A DNA stretch of 6,027 nucleotides from Rhodospirillales bacterium (GCA_018971455.1 JAGXAV010000151.1:1-6027), one strand, 5' to 3'; counted from the stretch's first letter, positions 1 through 5,938 are shown. Notes: generated by a model from the letters alone, not told the origin. A program made the numbers and translations.

Positions 1-33
1 CAGGTCAGCATGGTTCGGCACGCCACCCGGCAC

Positions 34-420
34 TTACCGCCGCTTGAGAAGATCCGCCCGCGCGGCCTGCCACTCATCCAGGCTCATTTCGGTCGCTTTC
101 TTCTGACGCGCCTCCTCACTCGGTGGAGGCAATGCTGAGCTCGAAGAGTTGGCGGACCGGAAAAGCCACGGCTTGGCCCGACGCACCTCCCGCATGATCT
201 CACTGGCGCCAGTCACATTGCCTTCGGAGTCGAGTGACACCCGCGACATGTCGATGAGCTTCAAGCCATCAAGATCGACCATCCCTGCCCGAACCGCCTC
301 GCTCTTCATTTCGGCGTAGATAACCCGCGCATTGGCCAAGGCTTCCATATCGGATAATCGCCGCTCGAGCGCCGCAGCACGCTCTTCGATAGCTTGCTTT
401 GTTGCATTCTCGTCGCTCAT
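34..420 (-). CDS. Phage scaffold-like head morphogenesis protein (short)
   Basis: A 128-aa protein that probably assists capsid assembly as a scaffolding protein. Residues 1-45 are charged and heptad-like (IEERAAALERRLSDMEAL), which suggests a coiled coil. Residues 45-57 (AGMVDLDGLKLID), then a 'SLDSEGNVTGASEIMREVRRAKPWLF' type stretch to residue 87, match the pattern I know from phage scaffold/DUF4355-like proteins. The tail after residue 88 is Ser/Pro-rich and then basic (ends LLKRR), reminiscent of the basic C-termini by which scaffolds bind capsid. Its ATG (420-418) overlaps the portal stop in an ATGA arrangement, so translation is likely coupled. It is shorter than typical scaffolds (often 150-250 aa). 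After the TAA stop only 33 nt remain; an ATG at 11-9 on the same strand could begin the next gene (capsid expected), but the spacing and RBS give no support. Family assignment is from pattern memory, so the function is inferred. Confidence 0.7.
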   Translation of the reverse strand: MSDENATKQAIEERAAALERRLSDMEALANARVIYAEMKSEAVRAGMVDLDGLKLIDMSRVSLDSEGNVTGASEIMREVRRAKPWLFRSANSSSSALPPPSEEARQKKATEMSLDEWQAARADLLKRR

Positions 421-1817
421 GCAGTCTCCTCGCCCTCGATCCGATCCAGCTCGGCACTCACATCATCTATGCTGTAGAGGTCGGCGATCGCCTTGACCGC
501 CGTTTGCCTCGAGACATGCCTGGAGCGTGCCAAAGTCGCCAGGGTCCGCGCATCGCGCTCGCGGTCCTCCGCATTCGCGGCATACCAGTGCGGCCACTGC
601 AACCCCAACCGCAGCCCTGGGTCCATCGGCGCGATGGTTTCTCCATGTGTGGAGAGGTCAAACCTGTTGCTTGCCCGGATGATCATCCGTGCCAGTTGCA
701 GCAACCCCGTCCCATAGCTGACACGCAAATTATCTGCCAGCCAGATCAGGCCCTGGTTCATCATCTCCAGCGCACGGCCAGACTGGGCGGTCGTCAGCCG
801 GTCCGCACTCGCGCGATTTCCGTGCACACCCTCCAGCGCAAACTCGCGCAACGTGCGAACATATTCGATCACCGCGGCCGACGCGGTGCCACCAATCTCC
901 AGAAGCTTGGCATCTCCCTTCTCGCTCACCACCAGCGCATTTCCACCGCCGCGTACGATCTCGCTGTCCTGACCAAGGGGCTCCCGAATCAGCAATGTCG
1001 GATCGGAGCTGTACTTCAGCCCTCTCCCGGCCTGGCTCAATTGATAGTCGATCTCGATGTTGGTCTCGATGGCAGCACGAAATGTGCACGCACCATCGAT
1101 ATCGTCACCTCCGGGCAGATTGCGTATCCAGACAATCGGCACGAAGCCAAGTCCGTGGCGAACACTTCGCCCCTCATCAATCTCCCCGTCGCCGGGGCGT
1201 CCGACCGGCCAGGGCGCGAACCAGGTCTCGCTCTCCGAGTCCCAGCGCCGCATGAACCAGTACGTCAACGCGGGATCAGCGACCGTGTAGCCTTGCGAAA
1301 GCAGCACACTGCCAGACACTTTGTAACGTTCAGTGACGCAGCACAGCGTGTCCGGCGCTTCCGGATCCCATTGCGGCGTCAGATAAAGCGTGTCCATGAC
1401 ACGCATGAAAACCCGCCCGCGCAAAACCCGGAAAAGAATAGCGACCGATCCCACGGCACCACGCAAGGCCGCATCCATCATCACTTGATTGAGCGCCGAT
1501 TCTTGCCCGATATCCGCCAGGGCGGCCCGCACGCGGCGGTCGGCGCAGTCAATCGTCGGAAAATGCCCGTCGCTGAAAACCAGCGAAATGGAATCGTCCA
1601 CCACGATTCGTGCCAGCGGGTAGCGCACGCTCGGGCGACGCTGGCGGAGCGGAATATACTCGCCGCACGCTCCCCGCTCTTCATGGAACTCATAAGGCAG
1701 CACATCATACAGCGTGCCTTCCAGCACGCGGCGCAGAATATCGAGTCGGCGGGTGCGCGGCGAGTAATCGGCATCCCCCGGCAGCAGGCCGCAGATCGTT
1801 CCGAACATGATGATCAC
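417..1817 (-). CDS. Phage portal protein (SPP1 gp6-like)
   Basis: A 466-aa protein that would form the dodecameric portal ring at one capsid vertex, through which TerL pumps DNA and to which the tail attaches. The length fits SPP1 gp6/HK97-class portals. Supporting segments: a long N-terminal alpha/beta part with 'VVDDSISLVFSDG' (72-84); the portal-like 'HGLGFVPIVWIRNLPGGDDIDGA' stretch (221-243), a typical turn into the crown/wing region; a helical stretch 'IETNIEIDYQLSQAGRGLKYSSDPTLLI' (250-277); and 'TTAQSGRALEMMNQGLIWLADNLR' (342-365), like the long stem helix that follows the tunnel loop. The C-terminus is helical and acidic. The GTG start (1817-1815) overlaps the terL TGA by 4 nt (GTGA). 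An ATG three codons downstream (1808) is an alternative start. Position directly after terL is the normal packaging-module order. Specific family membership is from recall, but the portal role is well supported by order, size and motifs. Confidence 0.85.
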   Translation of the reverse strand: MIIMFGTICGLLPGDADYSPRTRRLDILRRVLEGTLYDVLPYEFHEERGACGEYIPLRQRRPSVRYPLARIVVDDSISLVFSDGHFPTIDCADRRVRAALADIGQESALNQVMMDAALRGAVGSVAILFRVLRGRVFMRVMDTLYLTPQWDPEAPDTLCCVTERYKVSGSVLLSQGYTVADPALTYWFMRRWDSESETWFAPWPVGRPGDGEIDEGRSVRHGLGFVPIVWIRNLPGGDDIDGACTFRAAIETNIEIDYQLSQAGRGLKYSSDPTLLIREPLGQDSEIVRGGGNALVVSEKGDAKLLEIGGTASAAVIEYVRTLREFALEGVHGNRASADRLTTAQSGRALEMMNQGLIWLADNLRVSYGTGLLQLARMIIRASNRFDLSTHGETIAPMDPGLRLGLQWPHWYAANAEDRERDARTLATLARSRHVSRQTAVKAIADLYSIDDVSAELDRIEGEETA

Positions 1818-3181
1818 CGACCGATGAGAGGAACATGCAGCCGCCGCCCACCCGGGCGCACGGCGTGAAGCATTGAGAAACCACGCGCAAGCGCGTCAAC
1901 CTGGTCGTCCTTGCGCCCGGCAGGAAATGCGGCCATTTCGTCCAGCAGGGCCCGGTTCCAGCCCCCGCGCAATAACGCCAGATTGCCCCCTTCAACGAGG
2001 GCCGCCACCGGCATCGCGCGCACCAGTTTCGCCCCGCTCTCCGGCGAGGCCTGCACCGCATAGCCGTCCAACATGCCGGTCAGCCACGCAACCTGCGTCT
2101 TGCCCGCCTGCCCCGGGTCCTGCGGCAGCCCGATTGGCACCCCCGGCCCGTCGCGCTCGGCCGTGCGCTGGATGAGTTGCTGCACCTCATGCGGGCCGCC
2201 CCGCATGCGCGCCACGTCCACCACGATGAACCGCCCGGTCTCATGGCGCGCCAGTTTTACGCCAACCGTCCAGTCCGGGTCGCGCCCGGCATCGGCCGCC
2301 GTCGCGGCCAGGTCCCAGGCCCGTACCATCGGCAACCCTTCCGGCAGGCTGTCGATGATTTCAACGCGTGCAACGTAGAAAAATGCCCCGTCGCCCGTGC
2401 GCGGCCGCTGCTGATAAAGCGCCTCCCACACGCGCGTCCCAACGATCTCCCGCTTACGCGCGAGCGCCGCCTCATTCTCCCAATCCGGCCACAGCGCTTC
2501 CCCCTCCGCTCGGCCGAGCGGATCGCCCGCTTCGGCCAAGGCGGGGAAGCGGAGAACGTGCCACCCATCGCCCTGCTCAAGCAGTCGCCCGCTCAGATCA
2601 TCCTCATGCCACCGCGTCATGATCAGCGCGATGCGCCCGCCCGGCTTCAGCCGGCTCACCAATTCGGAGCGATACCAGTTCCAGACCAGGTCGCGATGCC
2701 CCGCGCTCTCCGCCTCGGCGTGGCTCTTGATCGGATCGTCGATCAGCACCAGGTCGGCCCGCCGCCCGGTTATCGGCCCATCAAGGCCGGTGGCGAAATA
2801 CTCACCATCCAGGCTGGTGCGAAACCGCGCCGCCGCCCGGTTATCTCCGGCCAGGCGATACCCCAGCGCCGCGCCATTCTCGCCGATCAGGTTGCGCACC
2901 TGCCGGCCGAAATGCGTCGCCAGCGCCGCCGTATGGCTGGCGGCGATCACCGAACTGCGCGGATGGCGGTGCAGCCACCAGGTCGGAAACACCACCGACG
3001 CATAGGTCGATTTCGCGCTCCCCGGCGGCATCAGCACCATCAGCCGGTCGGCCTTCCCCTCGGCGAGCGCCTCCAGCGCCCCCAGCAGCGCCAGATGATG
3101 CGCCGCCGGCCGCCTTCCCCACCGCTCGAGCGCCAAGCCCGCCCACGCGTCAAGAGCGAGCAAGCCACCTCCCAAACGCAA
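1814..3181 (-). CDS. terL: Phage terminase large subunit (ATPase/nuclease packaging motor)
   Basis: A 455-aa DNA-packaging motor: an N-terminal ATPase translocates DNA into the prohead through the portal, and a C-terminal RNase H-like nuclease cuts the concatemer. Visible motifs are Walker A MPPGSAKST (51-59), a Q/adenine-motif-like start near AAHHLALL (26-33), Walker B LVLIDDP (144-150), and the coupling motif IALIMTRWHEDD (184-195). The nuclease acidic residues appear as RAWDLAAT (D290), GLPQDPGQAGK (D355) and RKDDQVDALA (D425/D426/D429). All key residues are present, so the enzyme looks intact. The start is unsure. The TTG at 3181 has no good RBS. A GTG at 3205 would add 8 residues but lies inside a hairpin. 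A TTG at 3163 follows GGGAGG (3173-3168) with tight 4-nt spacing. The N-terminus is short before the ATPase core, and no small subunit precedes it in this window. The stop overlaps the portal start. Confidence 0.93.
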   Translation of the reverse strand: MRLGGGLLALDAWAGLALERWGRRPAAHHLALLGALEALAEGKADRLMVLMPPGSAKSTYASVVFPTWWLHRHPRSSVIAASHTAALATHFGRQVRNLIGENGAALGYRLAGDNRAAARFRTSLDGEYFATGLDGPITGRRADLVLIDDPIKSHAEAESAGHRDLVWNWYRSELVSRLKPGGRIALIMTRWHEDDLSGRLLEQGDGWHVLRFPALAEAGDPLGRAEGEALWPDWENEAALARKREIVGTRVWEALYQQRPRTGDGAFFYVARVEIIDSLPEGLPMVRAWDLAATAADAGRDPDWTVGVKLARHETGRFIVVDVARMRGGPHEVQQLIQRTAERDGPGVPIGLPQDPGQAGKTQVAWLTGMLDGYAVQASPESGAKLVRAMPVAALVEGGNLALLRGGWNRALLDEMAAFPAGRKDDQVDALARGFSMLHAVRPGGRRLHVPLIGR

Positions 3182-3182
3182 G

Positions 3183-3213
3183 GCGGCGTGTGGGTTTCCC
3201 GCACACGCCGCCG
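3183..3213 (-). terminator. Perfect 11-bp inverted repeat at the terL 5' end (terminator- or attenuator-like)
   Basis: Arms 3183-3193 (ggcggcgtgtg) and 3203-3213 (cacacgccgcc) are exact reverse complements separated by 9 nt, giving a very stable GC-rich hairpin. Read on the minus strand, it is followed by a weakly U-rich stretch (TTTGCGTTTG), so it resembles an intrinsic terminator ending a minus-strand transcript just where terL begins. It could equally attenuate terL or sequester its start. The tail is interrupted by GC, so terminator strength is doubtful. Confidence 0.5.
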
Positions 3214-3391
3214 ATCATGACGCAGTTTCTATGGATTTCTGGGGCAGGTGGGCAAGGATTATTTTCTTTTTCCAGAAAAATTTCCTCGAAAAAAACTTCG
3301 CGGTTTGTCATCGGCTTTAGAATCAAACCATTGCGAACAAAACCGAACCCCACTTCTCCTGTCTCTCCATAGTTATGCCACATTCGCCCCG
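3214..3391. other. AT-rich intergenic stretch without a convincing gene
   Basis: Between the terL hairpin and the FNR-like site lies a stretch much poorer in GC than its surroundings; 3261-3300 is about 28% GC by hand count. It contains a short near-perfect AT palindrome, tttttccagaaaaa (3267-3280; arms tttttc/gaaaaa). A 77-codon minus-strand frame (3383 to 3150) crosses it, but that frame has no RBS, no recognisable domain, and overlaps terL. No RNA gene or clear sigma-70 promoter could be recognised. It may carry the terL-side promoter or mark the edge of the phage module. Confidence 0.4.
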
Positions 3392-3427
3392 CATCAAACG
3401 CGCCGCGCGCGGCGGGAGCGCTTGATG
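3392..3427. repeat. GC-rich inverted repeat overlapping the FNR-like site
   Basis: Arms catcaaacgc (3392-3401) and gcgcttgatg (3418-3427) pair with one mismatch and enclose a self-complementary ccgcgcgcgg core. The right arm runs into the left half of the FNR-like palindrome. The left arm can alternatively pair perfectly over 9 nt with gcgtttgat (3455-3463), the segment containing the candidate -10. No U-run follows, so this is not an obvious terminator. Confidence 0.4.
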
Positions 3428-3435
3428 TTAATCAA
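3422..3435. promoter_or_regulatory. FNR/FixK-family operator (TTGAT-N4-ATCAA)
   Basis: The sequence ttgatgttaatcaa is a perfect match to the dyad recognised by CRP/FNR-superfamily oxygen- or redox-responsive regulators (FNR, FnrL, FixK, Anr). All ten defined positions match. Its centre is at 3428.5. A TTTGAT hexamer at 3458-3463 falls exactly where a -10 element belongs if the box is centred at -41.5, the class II activation geometry. The rightward target would be the rlpA-like gene. The match is seen directly; binding and the identity of the regulator are inferred. Confidence 0.65.
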
Positions 3436-3457
3436 AGATCCCGTGCTTATGACGGCG

Positions 3458-3463
3458 TTTGAT
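3458..3463 (+). promoter_or_regulatory. Candidate -10 element of the FNR-type promoter
   Basis: TTTGAT matches TATAAT at four of six positions. Its spacing from the FNR-like palindrome (29.5-34.5 nt from the centre) predicts a start of transcription near 3470. That leaves a leader of about 117 nt before the rlpA-like start, containing a 6-bp hairpin (gcgggg 3531-3536 with ccccgc 3550-3555). The hexamer is weak on its own; the support is the spacing. Confidence 0.45.
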
Positions 3464-3576
3464 TGTGACTGTTGGGGAGCACCGGGATTTTTGGCGCATC
3501 CCTCCCTTATCTGAGCTCGACGCACCGAACGCGGGGCTGGTCAATGCTTCCCCGCTGCCTGTCGGGCCTGTCTGAT

Positions 3577-3580
3577 GGAG
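3577..3580 (+). promoter_or_regulatory. Ribosome binding site deciding the rlpA-like start
   Basis: GGAG lies 6 nt before the ATG at 3587. An earlier in-frame ATG at 3575 overlaps this RBS and has no purine-rich sequence at the right distance, so 3587 is the preferred start. Confidence 0.65.
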
Positions 3581-3586
3581 TATCTA

Positions 3587-4243
3587 ATGATTGCAGGTGC
3601 CATAAGGGCATTCCCCGGGGTTGTGATGTCAGTCATGCTGGCCTGCCCCGCTTTCGCGGCCGAACCGGTCACCGCTCACCCGAGCCACCAGGCGCCAATC
3701 CGCAAGACCTCCGTCCACCGCCGCCTCCCGGCGCACCGCGCCACGGTTCATCACGCGGTCAGCCATCACGCCGTGTCGGCGGGCCACCGGGCCATCACCC
3801 ACCACGCGGCCGTGCGCCATGTCGTTCAGCACCATCCGGTCCAGCACCATGTCGCCGTGGTCACCCACCATTTCGACAGCCAGGCGCCGATCTGGAGCGA
3901 CTCGCAATCCACCAGCAGTTCCGGCCGTGCCGCCAACCTGCATGACACATCGGTCTGGCGGGAGACGGGCGTCGCGTCCTGGTACGGCGGTCCGCGCTGG
4001 CAGGGCCACCGCACGGCCAGCGGCACCCGCTACAACCAGAACGCCCTCACCGCGGCCCACGCCACCCTGCCGCTCGGCTCGAAGGTCAAGGTGACGGTCG
4101 CCGGCAGCGGCCGCTCGGTCATCGTCACCATCAACGACCGCCCAGGCACCCGCCGCCGCATCATCGACCTCTCCCGCGGCGCCGCCGAAGCCCTCGGAAT
4201 GCTGAACCGCGGCGTCGCCGTCGTCACCCTGTCACGACTCTGA
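3587..4243 (+). CDS. rlpA: RlpA-like septal ring/cell-wall protein with His-rich linker
   Basis: A 218-aa exported protein with a C-terminal RlpA-like double-psi beta-barrel (DPBB). Family members bind or cleave glycan strands of peptidoglycan, often at the septum. Residues 1-24 form a signal peptide (hydrophobic GVVMSVMLACPAFA, likely cut AFA|AEP). Cys20 sits in only a degenerate lipobox (M-L-A-C), so lipoprotein status is doubtful. Residues 31-95 are strongly His-rich (18 His including seven HH pairs). The DPBB (about 127-218) shows GVASWYGG, RTASG, LTAAHATLPLG and VIVTINDR...RIIDLSRGAAEALGM. H158 and D184 are kept, but the Glu usually following TASG is Thr (T147), and the usual DRGP loop reads DRPG and is one residue shorter. 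There is no SPOR domain. The start at 3587 is chosen from the RBS. The gene is probably expressed from the FNR-type promoter upstream and is divergent from the phage module. Family assignment is firm; lytic activity is uncertain. Confidence 0.9.
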   Translation: MIAGAIRAFPGVVMSVMLACPAFAAEPVTAHPSHQAPIRKTSVHRRLPAHRATVHHAVSHHAVSAGHRAITHHAAVRHVVQHHPVQHHVAVVTHHFDSQAPIWSDSQSTSSSGRAANLHDTSVWRETGVASWYGGPRWQGHRTASGTRYNQNALTAAHATLPLGSKVKVTVAGSGRSVIVTINDRPGTRRRIIDLSRGAAEALGMLNRGVAVVTLSRL

Positions 4244-4259
4244 CGGCAATTCCCGGCCA

Positions 4260-4290
4260 TCACGGGCACGACCGGCCACTGCTCCCGTGA
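4260..4290 (+). terminator. Inverted repeat after the rlpA-like gene (weak terminator candidate)
   Basis: Arms tcacggg (4260-4266) and cccgtga (4284-4290) pair perfectly with a 17-nt loop, beginning 17 nt after the rlpA-like stop. No U-run follows. A second tight GC hairpin (cccggc 4306-4311 with gccggg 4314-4319) lies just downstream. Together they could stabilise the 3' end or promote factor-dependent termination, but read-through into the radical SAM gene cannot be excluded. Confidence 0.3.
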
Positions 4291-4403
4291 CGGGATCGCG
4301 GCGCGCCCGGCGGGCCGGGAGCGCCCCGTGGCCACCTCGGTTGCCACTTGAAATTGAGCGGCGCTGACCGCACAACAACCACGGCACGTGGCGAGCGTGT
4401 GTT

Positions 4404-4407
4404 GGAG
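4404..4407 (+). promoter_or_regulatory. Ribosome binding site deciding the radical SAM start
   Basis: GGAG is 7 nt before the ATG at 4415. The upstream in-frame GTG at 4388 would add nine residues (including a Cys and Trp) ahead of the methionine and has no RBS, so the ATG is preferred. Confidence 0.65.
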
Positions 4408-4414
4408 TGTCGCG

Positions 4415-5938
4415 ATGTTCAAGCTGAATGACCTGTTGCAGCCACTGCGCCAGCGGCGGAGGGCCGAGCCCGTGCCGGCCGCGCCCGACTCGGTGGATGT
4501 GATCGCGCCCCCCCACGCGATCACGCGTCGGTCCTACGCGCCCTGCCGATTTCAGGGATATGCCGATGAGCGCAGCGCCCAGCACGTGAACGGCTGGGTC
4601 TGGAATCTCGCCGATGCCGACGAACGCGTTGAGATCGAGGCCGTACTGGCCGGCACCAATGAGGTGCTGGACCGCACCTGCGCCGACCAGTTCCGCTGGG
4701 GCCTGGCGGATATGGGCATCGGAGACGGGCTGCACGCCTATTACATCCGCTTCCCTCGTGCGCTCACGGATGCCGAGTTGGACCAGATGGAAATACGCTG
4801 CGTCAGAGACGGGCACGTCCTCGAGCTGTCTCCGTACCTCACACGCGAATACAACCCGATCAATTTTGTCGCGATGGACATCGTCGACAATTGCAATCTG
4901 CGTTGCCCGTTTTGCCTCTATGACTATGCGAATACCCGCACCACGAATTTCATGAACCAGGAAACCCTCGCGGCGGCGTTGCGGTTTGTCCCGTACACGA
5001 CCAACGGAAATTTCTGGTTCTCCTGCCTCCACGAACCGACGCTGCATCCGAAGCTGACGGAGTATATCGATCAGGTTCCCGCCGATCTCCGCCGGAAGCT
5101 CTTCTACACCACCAATCTCGCCAAACGCATGCCGCCGGCCTATTTCGCCTGGCTCGCCGAAAGCGGGATGTCGCATATCAACATCTCAATTGAATCCCTT
5201 GAGCCCGCCTTGTACGAACGCATGCGCAAGGGTGCCCGCCACCGTATTTTCATGGAAAACTGGGACAAGCTGATTCCCGCCTTGCAGGCCGGCAGCAACC
5301 CACCGCGGCTGCGCTATATCACCATGGCCTACCAATCCAATCTGCGTGAGCTGCCCGCTCTGGTGAAACACCTTCACGAGGAGCGGCTGGCCTGGCAGGT
5401 GGAGTTACGCTACTCGTTCGATGTCGCGCACATGCCCGCCGCCTTCAAGCGCGAAGAATTTCTCCAACCGCGGGACTGGCTGTGGCTGCGCAACGAATTG
5501 CGCGACTATACGGCCGACCAGCTGCTTCTGAATCTGCCGCCGGGGCTCGATTTGCCGCCGGCCGGCAGCAATTCCATTCCACAAATTCTCACCGAAACGG
5601 CCGAAATCCCGCCCCCATCCGCCGGCGAAGAATGGCCCGCGGCCGAGCTGCCCAACGATGACGGCCCCGCGGATCCCCCTGCCTCCAACGCCCCGGCCGA
5701 CGCCCAAGCCCTTCTCGGTCAGCCGATCAACTTCAATTTTCCCGAACTATCCGCGGAGTCTCGCGCAAAATACATGCGCGGCCGCTACGAATTCCAACTC
5801 GCCGCGAACGGCGTGCTGCGCGTGAGCAGGGCCGCCAGCAACCACAAGGACGGAGACCATTCCGACGGCTTGCTGCTGACCACCCATATCCGCAACATCG
5901 AGGACCCGGAGGAGTTCATCCGCAGCCTCCCCCTCTAG
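4415..5938 (+). CDS. Radical SAM protein with N-terminal glycosyltransferase-associated module
   Basis: A 507-aa, probably cytosolic iron-sulfur enzyme of unknown substrate. A basic N-terminus (LRQRRR, 11-16) is followed by a module at about 46-140 (FQGYAD...VNGWVWNLADADERVEIEAVLAG...ADQFRWGLADMGIGDGLHAYYIRFP). It resembles a domain I recall attached to glycosyltransferases and polysaccharide proteins of Alphaproteobacteria. The radical SAM core starts at 'FVAMDIVDNCNLRCPFC' with C160/C164/C167 in CxxxCxxC binding the [4Fe-4S] cluster. FSCLHEPTLHPKL (202-214) corresponds to the usual GEP motif, HINISIESLEP (254-264) to a barrel strand, and LRYITMAYQSNLRELPALVKHL (299-320) to a later strand and helix. 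Residues about 371-432 are a Pro/Ala-rich linker, followed by a C-terminal segment (YMRGRYEFQLAANGVLRV...HIRNIEDPEEFIRSLPL). No SPASM/Twitch-like Cys cluster follows, so only one cluster is expected. The start is set by GGAG. Surface-polysaccharide modification is plausible but inferred. Confidence 0.85.
   Translation: MFKLNDLLQPLRQRRRAEPVPAAPDSVDVIAPPHAITRRSYAPCRFQGYADERSAQHVNGWVWNLADADERVEIEAVLAGTNEVLDRTCADQFRWGLADMGIGDGLHAYYIRFPRALTDAELDQMEIRCVRDGHVLELSPYLTREYNPINFVAMDIVDNCNLRCPFCLYDYANTRTTNFMNQETLAAALRFVPYTTNGNFWFSCLHEPTLHPKLTEYIDQVPADLRRKLFYTTNLAKRMPPAYFAWLAESGMSHINISIESLEPALYERMRKGARHRIFMENWDKLIPALQAGSNPPRLRYITMAYQSNLRELPALVKHLHEERLAWQVELRYSFDVAHMPAAFKREEFLQPRDWLWLRNELRDYTADQLLLNLPPGLDLPPAGSNSIPQILTETAEIPPPSAGEEWPAAELPNDDGPADPPASNAPADAQALLGQPINFNFPELSAESRAKYMRGRYEFQLAANGVLRVSRAASNHKDGDHSDGLLLTTHIRNIEDPEEFIRSLPL

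Noticed and set aside
399..1868. 489-codon plus-strand open frame opposite the portal gene
   Set aside because: It is antisense to a portal gene with clear family features and coupled overlaps. Its product is Arg/Gln/Pro-rich with no domain, as expected of a shadow frame in GC-rich DNA.
2177..3220. 347-codon plus-strand open frame opposite terL
   Set aside because: Antisense shadow of terL, whose motor and nuclease motifs are all present on the minus strand; the translation is low-complexity and basic.
3267..3300. AT palindrome considered as an intrinsic terminator
   Set aside because: The stem is almost entirely A/T with a 2-nt spacer and no GC-rich base, so it would not work as a standard terminator hairpin.
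3150..3383. 77-codon minus-strand frame upstream of and overlapping terL
   Set aside because: It looked like a possible terS remnant, but it shows no helix-turn-helix or terminase features, has no RBS, crosses the AT-rich region and hairpin, and overlaps terL out of frame. It stays relevant only if a leftward transcript starts near 3386.
3677..3871. The ccaccat/catcac-like reiterations in the rlpA-like gene considered as a DNA repeat array
   Set aside because: The units are irregular in length and sequence and are explained by His codons (cac/cat) in a His-rich coding segment; there is no CRISPR-like spacing.
3629..4060. Minus-strand frame opposite the rlpA-like gene
   Set aside because: Shadow of the His-rich coding region; Val/Arg/Gly-rich with no motif.
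4232..5176. 314-codon minus-strand open frame opposite the radical SAM gene
   Set aside because: The plus-strand frame carries the CxxxCxxC core and a good RBS; the minus frame shows no recognised domain.
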